Below are positions 7,803 to 17,441 of a stretch of 64,000 nt of DNA, one piece after another (the first letter of the stretch is position 1; each line of letters starts with the position of its first letter). The position numbers and the translations under genes are program-made. The notes beneath the pieces were generated by a model, which had not been told where the DNA came from, ran no database searches, and saw nothing but the letters and a program-made list of their open reading frames with translations. The DNA comes from Streptomyces ruber (lineage in GTDB: Bacteria > Actinomycetota > Actinomycetes > Streptomycetales > Streptomycetaceae): NCBI RefSeq assembly GCF_014648075.1, contig NZ_BMQK01000013.1, positions 124,001 to 188,000 on the forward strand, read 5' to 3'.

Positions 7803-10586
7803 TCAGGCCCCGGTACGCGGCTCGGCGCGCTGGAGCTGCCTGCGGGAGGTGACGGCGAGCTTGCCGAAGATGTTGCGCAGGTGCCATTCGACCGTGCGCG
7901 GGCTGATGAAGATCCGGGCGCCGATCTCGGGGTTGGTCAGCCCCTCACGGACGAGACGGACGATCTGCGCCTCCTGCGCGGTGAGTTCCCCGGCGGTGCC
8001 GGCGGCGCGTTTGCGGACCTGCTCCCCGGTGGCCAGCAGCTCGCGCGCGGCCCGCCGGGCGAAGGCGCTCATGCCCATCGCGGTGAACGCTTCATGGGCG
8101 GTACGCAGCTGTTCACGGGCGTCCCGCTGGCGGCGCTCGCGGCGGAGCCACTCACCGTAGAGCAGCCGGGCCCGGGCCAGCTCACCGCGGATCGCGCCGC
8201 GCCCGAGCCGGTCGACGGCCTCGCGGTAGTGGTCCTCGGCGGCCGTGCCACTGCTCATGAGCGCCCGGGACCGTGCCTCGACGCCCAGCGCCCAGTCCGT
8301 ACCGCTCGGCCGTGTCCGCTCGCCCAGCCGCCGGAGGGCGTCCGCGGCGCGTGCCGGATCGCCGCCGCCGCGGGTCGCGGCCTCGACGTACTCCGCCAGC
8401 GCCCACACGGAGGCGGAACCCACGTCGCGCCGGCCGTGGTCGACGACACCGGACAGCGCGGCCAGCGCGTCCTCGTACCGGCCCAGGCTGTTGCGGACCA
8501 GGGCCGTCGCCCAGCCGCCGACGATCAGCGGACCCTGCTCGCCCCGGCGTGCCGTCTCCGCGACGGCGGTACTCATCAGCGCGGCGCACTCGGCCTCCCG
8601 GCCCTGCCAGGCGGCGACCAGCAGCGCACCGTAGGGCGGGTACGGGACCCCGGCCGCCTCGGAGGCCGTCCGCACCTCCTCGACCAGCTCGGCGGCGGCG
8701 CCCAGCTCGCCCGCGACCACATGGGCAGTGAGGCGTCCGGTCAGGGCGAGCGGCAGCGTGGTGAGCCGGCCGGTGCCGGTGGCGAGCCGGATGTGCCGGT
8801 CGGCCAGCAGGACGCAGGACTCGTGGTCCCAGAGGCTCGCGGCCATGGCGGTGACGAGCCAGAGCCAGCGCAGCCCCTCGTCGTCGGAGAGGGCCGGGCC
8901 GCGGAAGGCGTGCAACGCCGGCCGCAGCCTCGTCACACCGGCGCCGTGGCCTTCGAGGATCAGCGTGGTGATGCCGTCCAGCAGCAGATCGCCGGGGCGC
9001 GGGGGTGCCACCGCCGACGGCGCCGAGCGCGCCGCCTCGGCCGCCCGGAGCTGGCCGTCGCCCGTGGCGTCGGGAGTGGCGAACAGCGCCGCGCCGATCG
9101 CCTCCAGGTAGGTGTCGCGGGCGAGCGGCACGTCATGCGGTTCGAGCTGCCGGGCGGCCCTGAGCAGCAGGGGAAGGGCGTCGCCGCCCCGCTCCGCGGT
9201 GAAGGCGATCTGGGCGCGCAGCAGATCCACCTGGCCGCGCCGGCGCCCGCCCAGCGGGCCCGCCTCCGCCATGGACAGCAGACGCAGGGCGGCGTCCGGC
9301 GCCCCGGCCTGGTGGGTCGCCCGCGCGGCGGTCAGGGCGCGCTCCTGGCGGCGGGCCGGATCGGCGGTCAGTTCGGCGGCCCGGGCCAGGAACGCGGCGG
9401 CCGCCGCCGGCCCGCCCCGGGCGCGCGCCCGCCCGGCCGAGCGTTCGAGCTCCGCCGCGAGGTCCTCGGCCGGGCCGCGCGTGCCCTGCGCCGCGTGCCA
9501 GGCGCGCCGGTCGGGATCGGCGCCCGGGTCGGTGACCTCCGCCAGTACGCGGTGCGCACGGCGCCGCTCCCGGGGGGACGCCGCCCAGTAGACGGCCGAC
9601 CGCACCAGCGGATGCCGGAACCGTACGAGATCGTCGACCGTGACGATCCCGGCCAGGACGGCGGGCGTCACCGCCTCGACCCCGATGGCGAGCCGGTCGG
9701 CCGCACGCCACAGCAGGGCGGGCCGCCCGCCGGGCTCGGCGGCCGCGATCAGCAGGAGCAGCCGGGTCGCCGGCGAGAGCCCTCCGCCCCGCCTCCACCG
9801 GGACACCACTTGAACATCCGGGTGCGGCACCTGGACGTGCCCCGGACGGCCTGCGCCGAGGAGGACACGGGCGCCCGGCACCCCGAAACCCCCCGCGAGC
9901 TCCGCCGGCGTCGTCTCCCTCGGCAGCTCGAGCAGCGTGCGGGGATTGCCCCGCGACTCGGCGACGAACCGGTCGAGCACCTCCTCGTCCCGCACCCCGG
10001 GGAGCACCGACCGCAGCAGCGCCCGCGCGTCCTCGTCCGGCAGCCCGGCGAGCGCCAGCTCCGGCAGGCCGGTCAGCTCGGGCGCCCCGTCCGGGTCCCG
10101 GACCGCGAACACGATCCCGACCGACTCGGCCGGCAGCCGGCGGGCCACGAACGCCAGCACCTGCGCGGAGGCCCGGTCGAGCCACTGCGCGTCGTCGACC
10201 AGGCAGACCAGCGCCCGGTCCCGGGCGACCTCGACCAGCAGCCCGAGCACGGCCAGCCCGACGAGAAAACGATCCGGCACCTCCCCGGAACCCGTTCCCA
10301 GCGCCGCGCGCAACGCATCGCGCTGCGCACCGGGCAACTGCTCGATCCGCCCCGCGAACGGCGCGCACAACTGGTGCACCGCCGCGAAGTCCAGCTCCGT
10401 CTCGCACCGCACACCCGTGACACGACAGACACGGAACTCCCGCTCCCGCCCGGCCACGTGATCCAGCAGCGCCGTCCTGCCCACCCCGGCCTCACCACGC
10501 ACCACCAGCACCCGGCCCGCACCGCCCCGAACGGCTTCGAGCAGCCCATCAAGCTGCGCACACTCGACGCGACGCCCCCGCAGCAC
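7803..10586 (-). CDS. LAL-type LuxR transcriptional regulator
   Basis: A 927-residue large ATP-binding LuxR regulator. GTG 10586 was chosen because homology starts immediately (LRGRRVECAQLDGLLEAVR) with a G-rich ribosome site upstream; a longer reading would run through the tRNA-Ser gene. The N-terminal AAA-like ATPase has a P-loop reading GEAGVGRT near residue 33, with Arg where the Walker A Lys normally sits, and a Walker B-like LVCLVDDAQWLD. A long TPR-like helical middle follows. The C-terminus (LTAQEAQIVRLVREGLTNPEI, then SPRTVEWHLRNIFGKL) is a LuxR HTH. Such proteins usually activate catabolic or secondary-metabolite genes; the target is unknown. Confidence 0.9.
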   Translation of the reverse strand: MLRGRRVECAQLDGLLEAVRGGAGRVLVVRGEAGVGRTALLDHVAGREREFRVCRVTGVRCETELDFAAVHQLCAPFAGRIEQLPGAQRDALRAALGTGSGEVPDRFLVGLAVLGLLVEVARDRALVCLVDDAQWLDRASAQVLAFVARRLPAESVGIVFAVRDPDGAPELTGLPELALAGLPDEDARALLRSVLPGVRDEEVLDRFVAESRGNPRTLLELPRETTPAELAGGFGVPGARVLLGAGRPGHVQVPHPDVQVVSRWRRGGGLSPATRLLLLIAAAEPGGRPALLWRAADRLAIGVEAVTPAVLAGIVTVDDLVRFRHPLVRSAVYWAASPRERRRAHRVLAEVTDPGADPDRRAWHAAQGTRGPAEDLAAELERSAGRARARGGPAAAAAFLARAAELTADPARRQERALTAARATHQAGAPDAALRLLSMAEAGPLGGRRRGQVDLLRAQIAFTAERGGDALPLLLRAARQLEPHDVPLARDTYLEAIGAALFATPDATGDGQLRAAEAARSAPSAVAPPRPGDLLLDGITTLILEGHGAGVTRLRPALHAFRGPALSDDEGLRWLWLVTAMAASLWDHESCVLLADRHIRLATGTGRLTTLPLALTGRLTAHVVAGELGAAAELVEEVRTASEAAGVPYPPYGALLVAAWQGREAECAALMSTAVAETARRGEQGPLIVGGWATALVRNSLGRYEDALAALSGVVDHGRRDVGSASVWALAEYVEAATRGGGDPARAADALRRLGERTRPSGTDWALGVEARSRALMSSGTAAEDHYREAVDRLGRGAIRGELARARLLYGEWLRRERRQRDAREQLRTAHEAFTAMGMSAFARRAARELLATGEQVRKRAAGTAGELTAQEAQIVRLVREGLTNPEIGARIFISPRTVEWHLRNIFGKLAVTSRRQLQRAEPRTGA

Positions 10587-10740
10587 GTGACACCCCCACC
10601 GGTCCGCGCACCGGACATACCGTGGCGAAGCTACAACAGTCCCGACCGCGCCAGGCGAGACTCGACGAGACCGCCTCCCCGACGCGACAGGTTGACCGAA
10701 ACCCCGCGCGCGGGCGGCTCTCGGGGAACGGGGATACGCC

Positions 10741-10774
10741 AGAGGGCCGGACCACTTCCGTGGTCCGGCCCTCT
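10741..10774 (-). terminator. Hairpin downstream of tRNA-Ser
   Basis: A perfect 14-bp stem (AGAGGGCCGGACCA with its complement) closes a 6-base loop 8 bases beyond the 3' end of tRNA-Ser, a typical Streptomyces tRNA terminator without a U-tract. Confidence 0.8.
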
Positions 10775-10781
10775 GATCAGG

Positions 10782-10866
10782 CGGAGGATACGAGATTCGA
10801 ACTCGTGAGGGGTTGCCCCCAACACGCTTTCCAAGCGTGCGCCCTAGGCCTCTAGGCGAATCCTCC
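10782..10866 (-). tRNA. tRNA-Ser(GGA)
   Basis: Folds as a class II tRNA: acceptor stem GGAGGAT/ATCCTCC, anticodon loop CTTGGAAAG with anticodon GGA, a long variable arm and the GTTCGAATC T-loop. Discriminator G; a full CCA is not encoded. It is upstream of, and on the same strand as, the LAL regulator. Confidence 0.95.
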
Positions 10867-10938
10867 GCTCGGAACATTACATGACGTCGGAGGGTGGTTG
10901 CGAACTCGTTCGGTCCTCCGCGGATCGGGTACGCTGGG

Positions 10939-11031
10939 GGCAGCCCCTCACGCGGTGCTATCTGACTGAACTCCCCCAGGGCCGGAAGGCAGCAAGGGTA
11001 GGTCGGCTCTGGCAGGTGCGTGAGGGGTCTT
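10939..11031 (+). ncRNA. ffs: Small bacterial SRP RNA (4.5S)
   Basis: Contains the conserved SRP domain IV signature: CAGGGCCGGAAGGCAGCAAGG followed by a GGCTCTGGCAGG return strand, and the terminal helix GCCCCTCACGC pairing with GCGTGAGGGG. The RNA binds Ffh to target nascent membrane and secreted proteins. Ends are set from the closing helix and may be off by several bases. It lies between tRNA-Ser and dnaX. Confidence 0.92.
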
Positions 11032-11144
11032 GTCGTGTCGGCGGCATCCGCGCCGTCCGCGGGCGTTCGTCATGCGCGGGGTCCGTCGTGTGCGGGTCCG
11101 TGCGTGCCGCCCGGTTGTCAGTGGGCGCCTATAACCTCGTATGT

Positions 11145-13487
11145 GTGTCGTCTCTCGCGTTGTACCGCCGCTACCGCCCGGAGACCTTTGCGGAGGTCAT
11201 CGGGCAGGAGCATGTCACCGACCCGCTGCAGCAGGCGCTGCGGAACAACAGGGTCAATCACGCGTACCTGTTCAGCGGTCCGCGCGGATGCGGCAAGACG
11301 ACCAGCGCGCGCATCCTCGCCCGCTGTCTGAACTGCGAGCAGGGCCCCACGCCCACGCCGTGCGGCGAATGCCAGTCGTGCCGGGACCTGGCGCGCAACG
11401 GCCCGGGTTCGATCGACGTCATCGAGATCGACGCCGCCTCGCACGGTGGTGTGGACGACGCCCGTGAGCTGCGCGAGAAGGCGTTCTTCGGGCCGGCGAG
11501 CAGTCGTTACAAGATCTACATCATCGACGAGGCCCACATGGTCACGTCGGCCGGGTTCAACGCACTGCTGAAGGTCGTCGAGGAGCCGCCGGAGCATCTC
11601 AAGTTCATCTTCGCGACCACCGAGCCCGAGAAGGTGATCGGCACCATCCGGTCGCGTACGCACCACTACCCGTTCCGGCTGGTGCCGCCGGGGACGCTCC
11701 GCGACTACCTCGCCGATGTGTGCGGCCGGGAGAACATCCCCGTCGACGAGAGCGTGCTCCCGCTGGTCGTGCGGGCGGGGGCCGGGTCCGTGCGTGACTC
11801 GATGTCCGTCATGGACCAGCTGCTGGCGGGGGCGACGGAAGACGGCGTGACGTATGCCATGGCCACGTCGCTGCTGGGCTACACGGACGGGACGCTGCTC
11901 GACTCCGTCGTCGAGGCGTTCGCCGCGGGGGACGGGGCGGCCGCGTTCGAGGTCGTCGACCGGGTCATCGAGGGGGGCAACGACCCGCGGCGCTTCGTCG
12001 CCGACCTGCTGGAGCGGCTGCGGGACCTGGTGATCCTGGCCGCGGTCCCCGACGCCGCGGAGAAGGGGCTGATCGACGCGCCCGCCGACGTCGTGGAGCG
12101 CATGCAGGCGCAGGCGGACGTCTTCGGCGCCGCCGAGCTGAGCCGCGCCGCAGACCTCGTCAATGAGGGCTTGACCGAGATGCGGGGGGCCAATTCGCCC
12201 CGCCTCCAGCTCGAGCTGATCTGCGCGCGCGTCCTGCTGCCCGCCGCCTACGGCGACGACCGCTCCGTCATGGCCCGGCTGGACCGGCTGGAGCGCGGGG
12301 TCAACTTCTCCGGTGGCGGATCCGGGCCCGCCATGGGATACGTGCCGGGACCCGATGCGCACGGCGGGTACGGGGGAGCGGCCGGCGGGCCGGCTCCGGA
12401 CGCGGCCGTGGTTCCGCCCGGCGGTGGGGCCGCTGCGGCCCGTGCCGCGGTGCGGGCTCCGGGGGGAGCCGGGGCAGCCGGGGTGCCCGGGACGACCGGT
12501 GAGCAGCACGGACAGATGTCTCCCGGGCCGGTCCAGGCTCCTCGGGCCGCTCAGGGCACTCAGGGCGCTGGTCCTGCTGGCCCTGCCGGTCCCGTCGGTC
12601 CTGCCGGTCCCGTCGGTCCCGTCGGTCCCGTCAGGGATGTACCACCCGTACCGGAGCAACCGGCCGCTCCGGCCGCAGCCGCTCCCGCGCCTGGTGCCTG
12701 GCCGACGGCGGCCCCCGTGGGAGGCGGCCGGCGTCCCGGCGGGTGGCCGACTGCCGCGGCCGCCCCGCAGGCGGCCGGGCCGCGCGCCCCGAGCACACCC
12801 GCGCCCGCCCCCGCACCCGGCGCCCCGGCGGGCGGCGGTGGCGGGCTCGACCCCCGCGTCCTCTGGCCGAACATCCTGGAGGCGGTGAAGAACCGCCGCC
12901 GGTTCACCTGGATCCTGCTCAGCCAGAACGCCCAGGTGACCGGGTTCGACGGCACCACCCTGCAGATCGGGTTCGTCAACGGCGGAGCGCGGGACAACTT
13001 CGCCGGCAGCGGCAGCGAGGACGTCCTGCGGCAGGCGCTGGCCGAGCAGTTCAACGTGCACTGGAAGATCGAGGCGGTCGTCGACCCCTCGGGCGGTTCC
13101 GCGCCGCCGCAGGGCGGATCGTTCGGTCCGGGCGGCTCCGGCGGCCACGGCGGCTTCGGCGGTGGTCCCGGCGGGGCGGGCGGTGGAGGGTACGGAGGGG
13201 CTCCGGCCGCGCCGTCCCGGCCCGCCGCGCCCCAGTCGTCGGCTCCGTCGCCGCGTTCGGTCTCCGCGTCGGGGCAGGGGGCCCCGGGCCAGGGCGGTGC
13301 GCCGGCGGCCGCCGCTCCGGTGCCCGTACCGCCGCCCCCGGTGGCTCCCGAGCCCGCGCCGATCTCGCCCGAGGACGACATCCCCGAGGACGACGACCCC
13401 GACCTCGACGAGTCCGCCCTCTCCGGGTACGACCTGATCGTGCGGGAGCTGGGCGCGACGGTGGTGGAGGAGATCGTCAACGAGTAG
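11145..13487 (+). CDS. dnaX: DNA polymerase III subunit gamma/tau
   Basis: The clamp-loader ATPase of the replicative polymerase (780 residues). GTG 11145 gives the standard N-terminus VSSLALYRRYRPETFAEVIGQ; reading upstream would enter the SRP RNA. Walker A GPRGCGKTT is near residue 45, the zinc-binding Cys cluster (CLNC, CGECQSC) near 61-79, and the Walker B/sensor region IIDEAHM follows, with FATTEPEKV and the arginine-finger helix. Domain III ends near residue 390. The rest is a Gly/Pro/Ala-rich linker containing a collagen-like run of GPx triplets (around 12568-12632), then a conserved tau-like segment (PNILEAVKNRRRFTWILL) and an acidic C-terminus. No frameshift site for gamma was seen. 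Confidence 0.96.
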   Translation: MSSLALYRRYRPETFAEVIGQEHVTDPLQQALRNNRVNHAYLFSGPRGCGKTTSARILARCLNCEQGPTPTPCGECQSCRDLARNGPGSIDVIEIDAASHGGVDDARELREKAFFGPASSRYKIYIIDEAHMVTSAGFNALLKVVEEPPEHLKFIFATTEPEKVIGTIRSRTHHYPFRLVPPGTLRDYLADVCGRENIPVDESVLPLVVRAGAGSVRDSMSVMDQLLAGATEDGVTYAMATSLLGYTDGTLLDSVVEAFAAGDGAAAFEVVDRVIEGGNDPRRFVADLLERLRDLVILAAVPDAAEKGLIDAPADVVERMQAQADVFGAAELSRAADLVNEGLTEMRGANSPRLQLELICARVLLPAAYGDDRSVMARLDRLERGVNFSGGGSGPAMGYVPGPDAHGGYGGAAGGPAPDAAVVPPGGGAAAARAAVRAPGGAGAAGVPGTTGEQHGQMSPGPVQAPRAAQGTQGAGPAGPAGPVGPAGPVGPVGPVRDVPPVPEQPAAPAAAAPAPGAWPTAAPVGGGRRPGGWPTAAAAPQAAGPRAPSTPAPAPAPGAPAGGGGGLDPRVLWPNILEAVKNRRRFTWILLSQNAQVTGFDGTTLQIGFVNGGARDNFAGSGSEDVLRQALAEQFNVHWKIEAVVDPSGGSAPPQGGSFGPGGSGGHGGFGGGPGGAGGGGYGGAPAAPSRPAAPQSSAPSPRSVSASGQGAPGQGGAPAAAAPVPVPPPPVAPEPAPISPEDDIPEDDDPDLDESALSGYDLIVRELGATVVEEIVNE

Positions 13488-13540
13488 TTCCGGTAGCGGA
13501 TGGCCCGGCAGCAACGAGGAGTCCCGAGCGGTTCCCGGCC

Positions 13541-13622
13541 CCCGGTCCCGGCCCCCGGGTCCTTCGGTCCCCGGTCTTGGCCCCCGGGTCCTTCGGTCCC
13601 CGGTCCCGGCCCCGGTCCCCGG
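13541..13622. repeat. 29-bp GC-rich tandem repeat between dnaX and purD
   Basis: Two near-identical 29-bp units (13541-13569 and 13570-13598, differing at two positions) and a partial third copy. Each contains CCCCCGGG and CCGGTC palindromic pieces that can fold into hairpins, so the array may also end dnaX transcription. Confidence 0.8.
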
Positions 13623-13718
13623 ACTTCTGCACTGCTCGTACGATCCGCCAAAGCCGCTCCGGCCTCTCCTTGGGCGGCCCCCACAAAGCCGTACGCCCCC
13701 GCCCGTTAGGCTGGCCCC

Positions 13719-14975
<1,257 letters not shown>

Positions 14976-15065
14976 TCCCCGGTCCCGCACCCCTGCGGAC
15001 CCGCACCCTGCGTACCCGCCTCGGCCTGATGATGAACCAGGCGAACCAGGCGGACCAGGTCACTC

Positions 15066-15098
15066 CGGGCCCCGGATTCCTCAGGAATTCGGGGCCCG
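15066..15098 (+). terminator. Terminator downstream of purD
   Basis: Stem of CGGGCCCCG with its complement, extended inward by a G-U pair and five more pairs around a TCA loop, 90 bases after the purD stop. Confidence 0.75.
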
Positions 15099-15164
15099 AT
15101 CCTTGCGCTGTGTCATCCACCTTTCCCCAAAGCCATTCCATCGAGTGACCGATGTCCTATCCGG

Positions 15165-15193
15165 CTGACGTGGTCCGGGGCCCCAACTAGGGT
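15165..15193 (+). promoter_or_regulatory. Possible promoter for the 15383 gene
   Basis: CTGACG (15165-15170), 17-base spacer, TAGGGT (15188-15193): a fair match to a housekeeping Streptomyces promoter, about 190 bases before the membrane-protein gene. Prediction only. Confidence 0.35.
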
Positions 15194-15263
15194 GCGGCGC
15201 AAGCAGTCCGGCACTTGGCCCACCGGCATTGCGATGTCAGTGATGGGTGCCACAGTGGGGTGA

Positions 15264-15386
15264 GTGAGCAACGCCAGGCCACCCGGCGGCGCCCGCGGCG
15301 ACGCCGGACCGTCGTCACGGCGCGCGCCGCAGCGCGCACCGTGTGAGGTGCCGTACGGCACAGTTGGGGGTGACCTTCGGTCGTGA
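15264..15386 (+). CDS. Possible 40-residue leader-like ORF
   Basis: GTG 15264 opens a 40-codon frame, Pro/Ala/Arg-rich, ending in a TGA that overlaps the GTG of the next gene (GTGA). That arrangement suggests translational coupling. No family is recognised and the composition is what any high-GC frame might give, so it may not be real. Confidence 0.3.
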   Translation: MSNARPPGGARGDAGPSSRRAPQRAPCEVPYGTVGGDLRS

Positions 15387-17362
15387 CCGGTATGGGTGTG
15401 GAGGTGGGCGCGCAGGCCGCGCGTTCCCGGGCCCTCGCCGTGCTGCGCATACGCAGCAGGGCGCTGGCCGTCGCCCTGCTGCCCGCCGCCGTCGCCGTCG
15501 TGCTGCTGGCCGGCGGGGCCACGGGCCACCTCACCGGCGCGGGCTGGTCCGTCACGCGCTGGATCGTGACGGTGTTCGCGGCCGTCGTCCTCCTCTGCGC
15601 CACGGGCATCGCGCTGGTCGTGGCCCGCGCCCGCCCCGCGATGAGCCCCACGGTCCCCATCAGCGAGGAGTGCGCGCCCGACCTCTACCGCCTGGTACGG
15701 GACCTGGCCGACCGGCTGGACGTCCCGGCGCCCTCCGCGATGGCGCTCACCCCGGACTGCGACAGCTGGCTGGAGGACCGTACGCATCCGTCCCACGGCG
15801 GCTCGCCGTCCCCGGGGACCGGGAACGCCCCGGGTACCGGGAACGGCTCGCTCTCCGCCGTACGCGCGTCGATCCCCGGTCTGCGGAACGGCCGGCCGGG
15901 GCGACGAGCCGGGACGGGTGAGCCTGCCGGGCCCGGTGAGCCCCACCGGCCCGGCCGTCAGGGGGCGCAGGAGGCACCCGTGCTGGTGATCGGCTCGCCG
16001 TTCCTGTGGTGGATGCGCGTGGGCGAGCTGCGCGCCGTCCTCGCACCGGTCGTCGCGGGTACGGGACCGTCGGCGCACCCGGACATAGCGGCGGCCCGCC
16101 GCTTCGTACGGGGCCTGGACGCGGCCGTGGCCGAGACGGCGGCGCCGGGGCGCGGCCTCCTGTCGCGGACGGCGCTGACCGGGGCGGGCTGGGTGGCCCG
16201 CCTGCTCCTGCGCAGTTGCCGGGAGCACGCGGCGGAGATGGAGCGGGGCGTGGCGGCCGCGGCGGCCGAGCGCGCCCAGGCCGTGGACTACGGGCTGCGG
16301 ATCGTCGCCCAGGAACAGGTCGGACTGGCGTACGCGGGCTGGGACCGGCTGCTCACCCGGGTCGCGCTGCCCGCCTGGCGGATGGGCCGCTGGCCCTCCC
16401 GGCTGGACGCGGGCGTCGTCGCCGCCCTGACCGAGCTGTCCCGGCGCGACCGCCTGGCCGAGGGGTTCGCCTCCCGGCTGGGCGAGCGTCCGGCCTGTGA
16501 CCTCCTCGAAGAGCCCGGTCTGGTCGACGAGGCCACGTCACTGCTGGCCGCGCGTCTCTTCCACGGCGGCCCCACCGAACCCGGACCCGACTGGGCCCCG
16601 GTGAACTGGCAGGACTACCCGGAGGAGGTCGTCGACCGCAAGTGGCGCACGGACGCGGCCCGGCTCCACCGGGTGCTGGACGCGCTGGGTGTCCGGCACC
16701 CGGTGGACCCGGCGATGGCGATCTCCGTTCCGGGCGGGCCGACCCTGGCACGGGTGATGGACCACCTCACGATCCGCACCACCGCCATCGACGCATCCGA
16801 CGCCACTGCCGTCACGGATGCCACTGCCGTCACCGATGCCACCGACGCCACGAATGACGCGAATGCCACGAACAGTGCGGACACCGGGAGCGGAAGTGAC
16901 ATCCGCGACAGGTACGCCGACCCGGAGGCCGACCCGGACGCCGGCCCGAACAGCGAGCGGGCTGCCGTTCTGGCGGCCGGCCTGAGCGCGGAGCTGGCGC
17001 GCGAGGAGGCCGCGGCGCCGACGGGCGCACCGGCCCTGGGCGCGGAGGAGGCACAGGGGCCGGACCGGGTGCTGTGGGGCGACGGCACGTTGCCGCTCTT
17101 CCCCCTGCAGCCCCCGCGGACCGGCCGCGAACTGCTCACCGACCACGTCACCGCCATGGTCTGCTGCACCGCCATGGACACGGCCGGCGCCACCCCGGGT
17201 CTCGACTGGCTGGACGGGCCGGCCCTCCTGGTCGACGGCGTACGCACCGCCGACCTGGCTCCCCGTGTCCTCGCCCTGGTCGAGGACGGCGATCCCGATC
17301 CCCTGCGGGAGTGGCTCCGCCGCCTCGACATCCGCCCGGAGAAACCGGTCCGCCTGGTGTAG
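15383..17362 (+). CDS. Membrane protein with degenerate M48-like region
   Basis: A 659-residue protein. Two hydrophobic segments (about residues 29-53 and 60-82) anchor it in the membrane. The region after VLVIGSPFLWWMRVGELRAVLAPVVAG looks like the M48 metallopeptidase helix normally reading DELxAVLxHExxH, but the zinc-binding HExxH is replaced, so it is probably not a peptidase. Further on, DASDATAVTDATAVTDATD (about 470-490) is a low-complexity repeat linker, followed by a C-terminal globular part. GTG 15383 has GGGGG about 12 bases upstream; ATG 15392 is an alternative start. It precedes the DMFase-like gene by 79 bases. Function unknown; the M48 relation is inferred by eye. Confidence 0.7.
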   Translation: MTGMGVEVGAQAARSRALAVLRIRSRALAVALLPAAVAVVLLAGGATGHLTGAGWSVTRWIVTVFAAVVLLCATGIALVVARARPAMSPTVPISEECAPDLYRLVRDLADRLDVPAPSAMALTPDCDSWLEDRTHPSHGGSPSPGTGNAPGTGNGSLSAVRASIPGLRNGRPGRRAGTGEPAGPGEPHRPGRQGAQEAPVLVIGSPFLWWMRVGELRAVLAPVVAGTGPSAHPDIAAARRFVRGLDAAVAETAAPGRGLLSRTALTGAGWVARLLLRSCREHAAEMERGVAAAAAERAQAVDYGLRIVAQEQVGLAYAGWDRLLTRVALPAWRMGRWPSRLDAGVVAALTELSRRDRLAEGFASRLGERPACDLLEEPGLVDEATSLLAARLFHGGPTEPGPDWAPVNWQDYPEEVVDRKWRTDAARLHRVLDALGVRHPVDPAMAISVPGGPTLARVMDHLTIRTTAIDASDATAVTDATAVTDATDATNDANATNSADTGSGSDIRDRYADPEADPDAGPNSERAAVLAAGLSAELAREEAAAPTGAPALGAEEAQGPDRVLWGDGTLPLFPLQPPRTGRELLTDHVTAMVCCTAMDTAGATPGLDWLDGPALLVDGVRTADLAPRVLALVEDGDPDPLREWLRRLDIRPEKPVRLV

Positions 17363-17441
17363 CTCCCCGTCCCGATGCACGTCCCTGTCGCCGACAGACC
17401 GCACACCAGGTACGACGGGGGAACGAAGGAGGGGAACAGCC

